The position numbers and the translations under genes were made by a program. 10,976 nt of DNA, taken from NCBI GenBank assembly GCA_021286885.1, contig JAJTBM010000062.1:1-10976 (forward strand), written 5' to 3'. The notes beneath the pieces were generated by a model. It made no database searches, was not told the DNA's origin, and worked only from the letters and a program-made list of their open reading frames with translations. The stretch is from Rhodocyclales bacterium (GTDB lineage Bacteria; Pseudomonadota; Gammaproteobacteria; Burkholderiales; Rhodocyclaceae). This document shows positions 6,009 through 10,976 of the stretch, one piece after another (position 1 is the first letter of the stretch; each line of letters begins with the position of its first letter).

Positions 6009-6844
6009 TTGAAGGAGCGGTGGCGCACCAGTACCCGGGCGTGTTCGCGGAAGCGGGCGCCCAGTTGCTCGGCCACATACACCGAGCGGTGCTGGCCGCC
6101 GGTGCAGCCGATGGCGATGGTCAGGTAGCTGCGGTTGTCGTGCACATAGGCGGGCAGCCAGGAGGCTACAAAGCCCTGGATGTCGTAGATCATGCGCTCG
6201 ACTTCGGGCACCTTCTCGAGGAAGTCGATCACCGGCTGGTCGCGCCCGGTGAGGGGGCGCAGCACCGGATCGTAGTGGGGGTTGGGCAGGCAGCGCACGT
6301 CAAACACCAGATCTGCATCCACCGGAATGCCGTGCTTGAAGCCAAAAGACTGGAACAGCAGGGTGATCTGGCTACCGGCATCCAGGTTCATGAACTGCTT
6401 GACCCAGTTGCGCAGGGTGTTGGCGGCGATGTCGCTGGTGTCAAAGCGCTGGCCCAACTCGGAGATGGGCTCCAGGGCCTCTCGCTCCTTGGCGATGGCC
6501 TCGGCCAGGGTCATGCAGTCGTCGCCTAACGGGTGACGCCGGCGGGTTTCGGAGAAGCGCGCAATCAGGGTGTCATCCCGGGCATCAAGAAACAGAAAGC
6601 GGAAGTCATCCACCATGTTGCGCAGGGATTCCACCTGACGCGGCAGGGCGGCGATGCTGGCACCGGAACGCACATCCACCGCCACCGCGACTTTCTGGTA
6701 ACCGGCCGCCCGCAGGTGGGAGACGAGCTGGGGCAACAGGGTGGCCGGCAGATTGTCGACCACATAATGGCCGCTGTCTTCCATCACGTTGAGCGCCACG
6801 CTCTTGCCCGAACCGGACAGACCGCTGATCAGCACGAGTTGCAT
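6005..6844 (-). CDS. rapZ: RapZ, RNase adapter / P-loop nucleotide-binding protein (YvcJ family)
   Basis: In E. coli, RapZ binds the small RNA GlmZ and hands it to RNase E, linking glucosamine-6-phosphate levels to glmS expression. Whether that RNA target exists here cannot be seen. The 279-residue protein has a Walker A motif GLSGSGKS at 8-15, the DNLP motif after it, and a Walker-B-like FLFLDARDD followed by FSETRRRHPL. The C-terminal family signature IGCTGGQHRSVYVAEQL is intact, as is the basic C-terminus (VLVRHRSFK) near the region that binds RNA in E. coli. I chose the ATG at 6844: AGGG sits 7 bases upstream, MQLVLISGLSGSGKS is the family N-terminus, and the ATG 33 bases further upstream has no ribosome site. 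It is the first gene of an overlapping trio with the NusG-II and Gx genes. The hprK/ptsN neighbours common beside this gene in other proteobacteria are absent. Confidence 0.95.
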   Translation of the reverse strand: MQLVLISGLSGSGKSVALNVMEDSGHYVVDNLPATLLPQLVSHLRAAGYQKVAVAVDVRSGASIAALPRQVESLRNMVDDFRFLFLDARDDTLIARFSETRRRHPLGDDCMTLAEAIAKEREALEPISELGQRFDTSDIAANTLRNWVKQFMNLDAGSQITLLFQSFGFKHGIPVDADLVFDVRCLPNPHYDPVLRPLTGRDQPVIDFLEKVPEVERMIYDIQGFVASWLPAYVHDNRSYLTIAIGCTGGQHRSVYVAEQLGARFREHARVLVRHRSFK

Positions 6845-6851
6845 AGTCAGA

Positions 6852-6855
6852 CCCT
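6852..6855 (-). promoter_or_regulatory. Ribosome binding site deciding the rapZ start
   Basis: AGGG on the minus strand, 7 bases before the ATG at 6844. The alternative ATG at 6877 has no purine-rich site at suitable spacing, so the shorter protein is preferred. Confidence 0.6.
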
Positions 6856-6918
6856 GGTATTTATGAGTAGGAGCCATCAGGCCCGAATGGACGCAAGGAT
6901 AAACAAACTCCTCTGTTC

Positions 6919-6946
6919 AAACTACCACAACGCCTGACTATGACAA
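6919..6946 (-). promoter_or_regulatory. Weak candidate sigma-70 promoter for rapZ operon
   Basis: On the minus strand TTGTCA (6946-6941) is followed after 16 bases by TAGTTT (6924-6919), about 75 bases before the rapZ start. The -35 matches 5 of 6 consensus positions and the -10 only 3 of 6. The 121-base gap between the DUF1289 gene and rapZ is the only room for a separate promoter, but read-through from upstream is equally possible. Confidence 0.25.
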
Positions 6947-6965
6947 ATTACGCACGGAACACAAA

Positions 6966-7166
6966 TTATCCGGCACCAAGCCTGCCGTCTGTCGCCTGGG
7001 CCCCGGACACCGGAGCGGCAGGACTCACCGCAGCGTCATCGCTGCCAAAATCGCTGCCAAAATCGCTGCCAAAAATCTCATCGGCACTGCGCCCGCAGCC
7101 CAGGCAATAGCCGCTCTCGTCCATCTGGCAGACGCCCACGCAGGGGCTATCGTTTTCTTCGCTCAT
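6966..7166 (-). CDS. DUF1289 family protein with altered C-terminal half, 66 aa
   Basis: Starts with the DUF1289 Cys motif: SPCVGVCQMD with Cys9 and Cys13, then YCLGCGRS with Cys21 and Cys24, a likely metal-binding knuckle. The usual following segment (DEI, then Trp and a short helix ending in basic residues), which the neighbouring copy keeps, is missing. After DEI the protein runs into FGSDFGSDFGSD, encoded by three 12-bp repeats, and then an Ala/Pro/Gly-rich tail. The start is supported by GGAG 9 bases upstream. It lies 18 bases after its paralogue, so the two are probably cotranscribed. The function of DUF1289 proteins is not established. This copy may be a diverging duplicate with only the Cys half under selection. 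The first half is confidently assigned; the integrity of the whole is uncertain. Confidence 0.8.
   Translation of the reverse strand: MSEENDSPCVGVCQMDESGYCLGCGRSADEIFGSDFGSDFGSDDAAVSPAAPVSGAQATDGRLGAG
7039..7074. repeat. Three exact tandem copies of a 12-bp unit within a coding region
   Basis: TCGCTGCCAAAA occurs three times without mismatch (7039-7050, 7051-7062, 7063-7074). On the minus strand it encodes a repeated Phe-Gly-Ser-Asp. Because 12 is a multiple of three, gain or loss of units would not shift the frame. It probably expanded by replication slippage. Confidence 0.95.
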
Positions 7167-7184
7167 GGGGATGCTCTCCGGGCT

Positions 7185-7391
7185 TCAGCGGTCGCAATCG
7201 CCGCGCAGGTCATTATCGAACAGATCCACCGCCTGTTGGCGCTGGGCCACCTGGGCCAGAATCTGGCGCTTGTCGGCATCGGAGGCGGTACGCCAGACGG
7301 TGATTTCGTCGAGGGTACGGAAGCAGCCTTCACACCAGGCATGCACGGGATGCATCTGGCACACGCCGATGCAGGGGGACTGAATACTCAT
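7185..7391 (-). CDS. DUF1289 family Cys-rich small protein, 68 aa
   Basis: A complete member of the DUF1289 family: SPCIGVCQMHP (Cys7, Cys11), WCEGCFRTLDEI (Cys20, Cys23), then Trp33 and the short helix SDADKRQILAQVAQRQQ. The four cysteines suggest a bound metal, but no function is established for the family. I chose ATG at 7391 (MSIQSPC), because the family typically begins a few residues before SPC. A GTG at 7406 with AAGAGA just before it would add five residues and cannot be excluded. It lies about 98 bases after liuE, across a strong hairpin, and 18 bases before a second, degenerate copy of the same domain. Confidence 0.88.
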   Translation of the reverse strand: MSIQSPCIGVCQMHPVHAWCEGCFRTLDEITVWRTASDADKRQILAQVAQRQQAVDLFDNDLRGDCDR

Positions 7392-7434
7392 GGCAACACT
7401 CAACACTCTCTTGGGGCTAGGGACACGGTGGGCG

Positions 7435-7456
7435 CCCGCCGCTCATGGGCGGCGGG
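7435..7456. repeat. GC-rich 8-bp perfect hairpin between liuE and DUF1289 genes
   Basis: CCCGCCGC (7435-7442) and GCGGCGGG (7449-7456) pair perfectly around a 6-base loop. It lies 33 bases after the liuE stop on the minus strand. No T-run follows on either strand, so it is not a classical intrinsic terminator. It may stabilise the liu mRNA 3' end or only slow polymerase. Confidence 0.6.
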
Positions 7457-7488
7457 TCATCTCGTACAAACCACACGTGCCGGGCGGA

Positions 7489-8418
7489 TCAACCCGGGCA
7501 GCCTGGCCCGCGCCGCGCCAATAGCGCCCGGGCAACCCGGGAGGCGGGGGGGCGGCCCAACGCATCGCTGATCCACGCGGCCACGTCGACCAGGGCCTCC
7601 AAACGGATGCCGGTGGAGATGCCCAGGCCGTCCAGCATGTATACCACGTCCTCGGTGGCCACGTTGCCGGAAGCGCCCCGGGCATAGGGGCAGCCCCCGA
7701 GCCCGGCCACCGACGCATCAAACACCGCCACCCCCTGCTGGAGCGAGGCGTAGATGTTGGCGAGGGCCTGGCCGTAGGTGTCGTGGTAATGGCCGGCGAG
7801 CAGTGCCGGCGCCACCCGGCGACCCACCGCCTCCAGCATCCGGCTCACCTGGCCCGGGGTGCCCACCCCGATGGTGTCGCCCAGACTGACTTCATAGCAG
7901 CCCATCTGGTGCAGGGTCGCCGCCACGCTGGCAACGGCCTCCGGATTCACCGCCCCTTCGTAGGGGCAGCCCACCACGCAGGACACGTAACCACGCACCC
8001 GCACCCCGGCCTCGGCGGCTGCGCCCAGCACGGGCTCGAAGCGGGCCAGGGATTCGGCCACCGAGCAGTTGATGTTCTTCTGGCTGAAGGTTTCGGAGGC
8101 GGCGGCAAACACCGCCACTTCCCGGGCGCCGGCCTCCAGGGCGGCCTCAAAGCCGCGCAGGTTGGGGGTGAGCACCGGGTAATCCACCCCGGGCAGGCGG
8201 GTGATGCCGGCCAGCACCTGGGGCGCATCGGCCATCTGGGGCACCCATTTGGGCGACACGAAGGCGGTGGCCTCAATGGCCGGCAGACCGGCCGCCCCCA
8301 GACGGGCGATGAGTTCCAGCTTGGTGGCGGTATCCACCGGCTGCTTTTCGTTCTGGAGCCCATCGCGGGGGCCCATTTCAACAATGCGGACGTGGGTGGG
8401 AAGCGTAGCAAAAGACAT
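7489..8418 (-). CDS. liuE: Hydroxymethylglutaryl-CoA lyase, 309 aa
   Basis: Cleaves 3-hydroxy-3-methylglutaryl-CoA to acetoacetate and acetyl-CoA, the last step of leucine catabolism. It is a cytoplasmic TIM-barrel enzyme of the DRE-TIM metallolyase group. Visible catalytic residues: Arg17 and Asp18 in [11 protein letters not shown], metal ligands His210 and His212 in GHYHDTYG, and the signature [19 protein letters not shown] with catalytic Cys243 and Asn252. Their spacing agrees with the human enzyme to within one residue. I chose ATG at 8418, preceded by AAGG 7 bases upstream. A longer frame from 8481 adds 21 residues of non-conserved sequence overlapping liuD and has no support. It is 59 bases downstream of liuD on the same strand and follows it in the standard liu order. 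The C-terminus (RRGPGCPG) is slightly longer than usual. Confidence 0.95.
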   Translation of the reverse strand: MSFATLPTHVRIVEMGPRDGLQNEKQPVDTATKLELIARLGAAGLPAIEATAFVSPKWVPQMADAPQVLAGITRLPGVDYPVLTPNLRGFEAALEAGAREVAVFAAASETFSQKNINCSVAESLARFEPVLGAAAEAGVRVRGYVSCVVGCPYEGAVNPEAVASVAATLHQMGCYEVSLGDTIGVGTPGQVSRMLEAVGRRVAPALLAGHYHDTYGQALANIYASLQQGVAVFDASVAGLGGCPYARGASGNVATEDVVYMLDGLGISTGIRLEALVDVAAWISDALGRPPASRVARALLARRGPGCPG

Positions 8419-8425
8419 GGGCAGA

Positions 8426-8429
8426 CCTT
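8426..8429 (-). promoter_or_regulatory. Ribosome binding site deciding the liuE start
   Basis: AAGG on the minus strand, 7 bases before ATG at 8418. It supports the 309-residue form over the longer in-frame start at 8481. Confidence 0.55.
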
Positions 8430-8432
8430 GAG

Positions 8433-8460
8433 GATGCGGGTTCAAAGATGCAGGTTCACA
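8433..8460. repeat. 14-bp imperfect tandem duplication in the liuD-liuE gap
   Basis: GATGCGGGTTCAAA (8433-8446) is directly followed by GATGCAGGTTCACA (8447-8460), with 12 of 14 positions the same. It occupies half of the 59-base spacer between liuD and liuE. Probably a slippage duplication; no regulatory role is evident. Confidence 0.7.
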
Positions 8461-8477
8461 GCAATGGCCAGAGGGGC

Positions 8478-10490
8478 TCAAGCGGGGACAGCCTCGGGCA
8501 CGAACTCCACCAGCTCGGCCCCGTCGCCCACCTGCTCGCCCACCGCAAAGCGGAAGGCCTGGACGGTGCCGGTGCTGGGGGCCGTGATGGTGTGCTCCAT
8601 CTTCATGGCCTCCAGGATCAGCAGCGGGGCGCCCTTCTCCACCCGGGCGCCGGGGGTGGCGACCAGGGCAATGACCTTGCCCGGCATGGGCGCCAGCAGC
8701 CCCCCTTCGGTGCCGCTGCCCTCGCTCTGGAAGTGGAGCGGATCCACGCAGGCGAAGGCCCAGGCACGGCCATGGGTAAACACATGGCGCTTCTCGCCGG
8801 CCTGCACCACCGTGACGCTGGTGCGCAGCCCGTCCAGCTCGGCCCGCAGCAGGCCCCGGGGATTGAGGCTGCCGCTCACCCGGCTGCTGCGCCCATCCAG
8901 CACCAGGGCATAGGCGCCGGCGCCCACGGGCTCCACCTCCACCGTTTTCTGCACCTCGCCCAGCCGGAAGATCAGCCGGCAGCGCGGGGCAGCGTTGAGA
9001 CGCCAGCCATCCTGCAGATGCCAGGGGGACGCCGGCTCGGCATGCCCGGCGGCATCCCGGTCAGCCCGGGTCTGGGCACGCAGCAGCTCGGCCAGCGCCA
9101 CGGCCAGCCAGGCTTCGCGGGGGGCTTCGGCCTCGGCGGGGAAGAGGTAATCCTTTTCCCGCTCGATCAGGCCGGTATCCAGATCCGCCCCGGCAAAGGC
9201 CGGGCAGGCGGTGAGGCGGGAGAGGAATTCGATGTTGTTGGCCACCCCCACCACCCGGTAATCGGCCAGGGCCTGGAGCATGCGGGCGAGCGCCCGATCC
9301 CGGTTCACGTCCCACACGATGAGCTTGGCAATCATGGGGTCGTAGTGGGGACTGATGGCGTCGCCCTCTTCCACCCCGGTATCCACCCGCACATGGGCGC
9401 TCTCTTCGGGGGGCGCCAGATGCACCAGCCGGCCCGTGGCGGGCAGGAAGCCCTTGGCCGGGTCTTCGGCGTAGATGCGGGCCTCCAGGGCATGGCCGTG
9501 GATGGAAAGCTGCTCCTGATTCAGGGGCAGCGGCTCCCCGGCAGCCACCCGGAGCTGCCATTCGACCAGATCCAGCCCGGTGATCATCTCGGTGACGGGG
9601 TGTTCCACCTGGAGCCGGGTGTTCATCTCCATGAAGTAGAAGCTGCCGTCCTGCTGGGCGATGAATTCCACCGTACCGGCGCCCACATAGCCCACGGCGC
9701 GGGCGGCTTCCACGGCCGCCTGGCCCATGGCGGCGCGGCGCTCGGGGCTCATGCCCGGTGCGGGCGCCTCTTCCAGCACCTTCTGGTGGCGGCGCTGGAC
9801 GGAGCAATCCCGCTCGAACAGATACACGTAGTTGCCGTGGGTATCGCCAAACACCTGGATTTCGATGTGGCGCGGGCGGGTGATGTACTTTTCCACCAGC
9901 ACGTGGTCGGAGCCAAAACTGGCCCGGGCTTCCCGCTGGCAGGAGGCGAGGGCATCCAGGAAGTCGGCGCCCTGCTCCACCAGCCGCATCCCCTTACCCC
10001 CGCCCCCAGCGGCGGCCTTGATGAGCACCGGGTAGCCAATGGCGTCGGCCTGGGTGCGCAGGAAATCAGGGGCCTGGTTGTCGCCGTGGTAGCCGGGGGT
10101 GAGGGGCACCCGGGCGGCTTCCATCAGCTTCTTGGCCTCGGACTTGGAGCCCATGGCATGAATGGCCGCCACCGGGGGGCCGATGAACACGATGCCGGCA
10201 GCCTCGCAGGCGGCGCAGAAGTCTTCGTTTTCCGAAAGAAAGCCGTAGCCCGGGTGAATGGCCTGGGCGCCGGTCTGGCGGGCGGCGGCGATGATGCGCT
10301 CGATGACCAGATAGCTTTCCCGCGCCGGGGCGGGGCCGATCAGCACCGCCTCATCGGCCAGGCGCACATGGCGGGCGCCCGCGTCGGCCTCGGAATATAC
10401 CGCCACGGTCTTGATGCCCAGGCGGCGGGCGGTCTTGATGACCCGGCAGGCGATTTCACCCCGGTTGGCGATCAGGATCTTGGTGAACAT
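8478..10490 (-). CDS. liuD: 3-Methylcrotonyl-CoA carboxylase, biotin-containing alpha subunit, 670 aa
   Basis: The biotin carboxylase/carrier subunit that carboxylates 3-methylcrotonyl-CoA to 3-methylglutaconyl-CoA together with the carboxyltransferase beta subunit (LiuB), which is not in the window. Domains in order: N-terminal pre-ATP-grasp ([14 protein letters not shown], 4-17), ATP-grasp with the Gly-rich loop [11 protein letters not shown] (159-169), the active-site region [16 protein letters not shown] (286-301), biotin carboxylase C-terminal domain to about 445, a linker/BT region, and a biotinyl domain at about 600-665 with the biotinylated Lys630 in EAMKMEH. The length is normal for MccA/LiuD. 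AGGAG lies 5 bases before the ATG. Related acyl-CoA carboxylases (propionyl-, geranyl-CoA) share this layout; the assignment to leucine catabolism rests on HMG-CoA lyase and the methylglutaconyl-CoA hydratase-like gene on either side. Confidence 0.94.
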   Translation of the reverse strand: MFTKILIANRGEIACRVIKTARRLGIKTVAVYSEADAGARHVRLADEAVLIGPAPARESYLVIERIIAAARQTGAQAIHPGYGFLSENEDFCAACEAAGIVFIGPPVAAIHAMGSKSEAKKLMEAARVPLTPGYHGDNQAPDFLRTQADAIGYPVLIKAAAGGGGKGMRLVEQGADFLDALASCQREARASFGSDHVLVEKYITRPRHIEIQVFGDTHGNYVYLFERDCSVQRRHQKVLEEAPAPGMSPERRAAMGQAAVEAARAVGYVGAGTVEFIAQQDGSFYFMEMNTRLQVEHPVTEMITGLDLVEWQLRVAAGEPLPLNQEQLSIHGHALEARIYAEDPAKGFLPATGRLVHLAPPEESAHVRVDTGVEEGDAISPHYDPMIAKLIVWDVNRDRALARMLQALADYRVVGVANNIEFLSRLTACPAFAGADLDTGLIEREKDYLFPAEAEAPREAWLAVALAELLRAQTRADRDAAGHAEPASPWHLQDGWRLNAAPRCRLIFRLGEVQKTVEVEPVGAGAYALVLDGRSSRVSGSLNPRGLLRAELDGLRTSVTVVQAGEKRHVFTHGRAWAFACVDPLHFQSEGSGTEGGLLAPMPGKVIALVATPGARVEKGAPLLILEAMKMEHTITAPSTGTVQAFRFAVGEQVGDGAELVEFVPEAVPA

Positions 10491-10555
10491 GCGGTCTCCT
10501 AATTTTTTGGTGTTCTTGTGTTCTTGCGTTTTTGTGTGCTGCGCGGGCGCAGGGC
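10491..10555 (-). other. liuC-liuD intergenic spacer with ribosome site, repeat and hairpin
   Basis: The 65-base spacer holds a near-ideal AGGAG (10496-10500) for liuD and a perfect 6-bp hairpin, CTGCGC (10539-10544) with GCGCAG (10547-10552), just after the liuC stop. Between them lies an unusually T/G-rich plus-strand stretch in which GTGTTCTT occurs twice in tandem (10510-10525). No promoter is convincing, and there is no T-run after the hairpin on the minus strand, so cotranscription of liuC and liuD is likely. Confidence 0.5.
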
Positions 10556-10976
10556 CTAGGCCCCTGCCACCCAGGCCGCCGGACGCTTGTCGAGGAAGGC
10601 GGCCAGCCCCTCCCGGGCTTCGGGGGTGGCGCGCAGGGTGGCGATGCGGCGGGCGGTGTCTTCGAGCAGTTCATCCTCCACCGGGCGATGGGCCACGGCG
10701 GCGATGAGCTGCTTGGCCGCCTGCTGGGCCAGGGGGCCGCCCTGGAGCAGGGCCTGGATGATTTCACCCAGGCGCGCATCCAGCATCTCGCCGGGCACGC
10801 ATTCGTGGGCCAGCCCCAGCTCCACCGCCCGGGCGGCCAGAATGCGCTCGGCGCTCAGAAAGTAGCGCTGGGCCTGGCGCGGGCCGATGGCGCGCAGCAC
10901 ATAGGGGCTGATGGCGGCGGGGATGATCCCGAACTTCACCTCGGAGGTGGCGAACACCGCCCCCTCGCCCGCCACG
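10556..10976 (-). CDS. liuC: Enoyl-CoA hydratase/isomerase family, probable methylglutaconyl-CoA hydratase (5' end cut off)
   Basis: Hydrates 3-methylglutaconyl-CoA to HMG-CoA, the step between the LiuD and LiuE reactions. Only the C-terminal 140 residues are present; the frame runs off the right edge, so the first in-frame GTG is not the start. The segment GAVFATSEVKFGIIPAAISPYV is the crotonase-fold active-site region. The AAISPYV form, instead of the usual GAGGTQ of general enoyl-CoA hydratases, is typical of methylglutaconyl-CoA hydratases. The following pattern (RAIGPRQAQRYFLSAERILAARAVELGLAHE) and the C-terminal helices, with PEAREGLAAFLDKRPAAW near the end, fit the crotonase family. 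It is the first visible gene of the minus-strand liu cluster. Related hydratases of terpene catabolism (AtuE) look similar; the context favours liu. Confidence 0.9.
   Translation of the reverse strand, partial: VAGEGAVFATSEVKFGIIPAAISPYVLRAIGPRQAQRYFLSAERILAARAVELGLAHECVPGEMLDARLGEIIQALLQGGPLAQQAAKQLIAAVAHRPVEDELLEDTARRIATLRATPEAREGLAAFLDKRPAAWVAGA

Noticed and set aside
6845-6877. Longer rapZ start at 6877
   Set aside because: Adds MAPTHKYQGLT, which is not part of the conserved N-terminus, and lacks a ribosome site; ATG 6844 has AGGG at 7 bases.
7039-7074. Three 12-bp repeats as a CRISPR-like array
   Set aside because: Units are directly contiguous without spacers, too short, and lie in frame within a coding region.
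8419-8481. Longer liuE start at 8481
   Set aside because: Overlaps the liuD stop, encodes non-conserved sequence, and the ATG at 8418 has AAGG and the family N-terminus.
8448-10502. A 684-codon open frame on the plus strand opposite liuD
   Set aside because: It is a shadow of the GC-rich codon structure of liuD: its composition is dominated by Gly, His, Gln and Ala, no domain is visible, and the opposite strand encodes a complete carboxylase subunit with all motifs.

Overview
The window looks like a chromosomal segment of an aerobic, GC-rich betaproteobacterium. A Rhodocyclales or Zoogloeaceae-like organism is my best guess, but this is inference from gene content only. The indicators are a liu-type leucine/isovalerate catabolic cluster, a RapZ orthologue, paired DUF1289 genes, a NusG-domain-II/Gx-transporter pair, and a PEP-CTERM exported protein behind a sigma-54-type promoter. 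PEP-CTERM proteins are typical of exopolysaccharide- and floc-forming Gram-negatives.

Layout, left to right. (1) 1-2370, plus strand: 3' nine-tenths of pepN (M1 aminopeptidase N), followed by two successive hairpin/T-run terminators. (2) 2563-3639: an IS481-family insertion sequence with recognisable 29-bp inverted repeats and one DDE transposase on the minus strand. (3) 3640-4142: an AT-rich 500-bp region, unlike its surroundings, holding a well-spaced -24/-12 (sigma-54) promoter and several inverted and direct repeats. (4) 4143-5021, plus strand: a PEP-CTERM secreted protein, ending at a strong terminator shared with the convergent minus-strand genes. (5) 5066-6844, minus strand: three overlapping genes, rapZ, a NusG-domain-II membrane-anchored protein and a Gx transporter-family membrane protein. 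(6) 6966-7391, minus strand: two tandem DUF1289 Cys-rich small proteins, the downstream one with the second half of its domain replaced by a 12-bp tandem repeat and low-complexity sequence. (7) 7489-10976, minus strand: liuE (HMG-CoA lyase), liuD (3-methylcrotonyl-CoA carboxylase biotin subunit) and the 3' part of liuC (methylglutaconyl-CoA hydratase), transcribed in the order liuC-liuD-liuE.

The liu genes encode successive steps converting isovaleryl-CoA-derived intermediates to acetoacetate and acetyl-CoA. RapZ is an RNA-binding/P-loop regulator; why it shares an overlapping operon with a membrane pair of possible redox or isoprenoid role is the main functional question on the minus strand. 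The most informative regulatory signal is the sigma-54 promoter of the PEP-CTERM gene, which suggests activator-controlled expression together with the extracellular-matrix programme. Most of the window is ordinary core metabolism. I do not see a defence system, CRISPR array, tRNA or rRNA.
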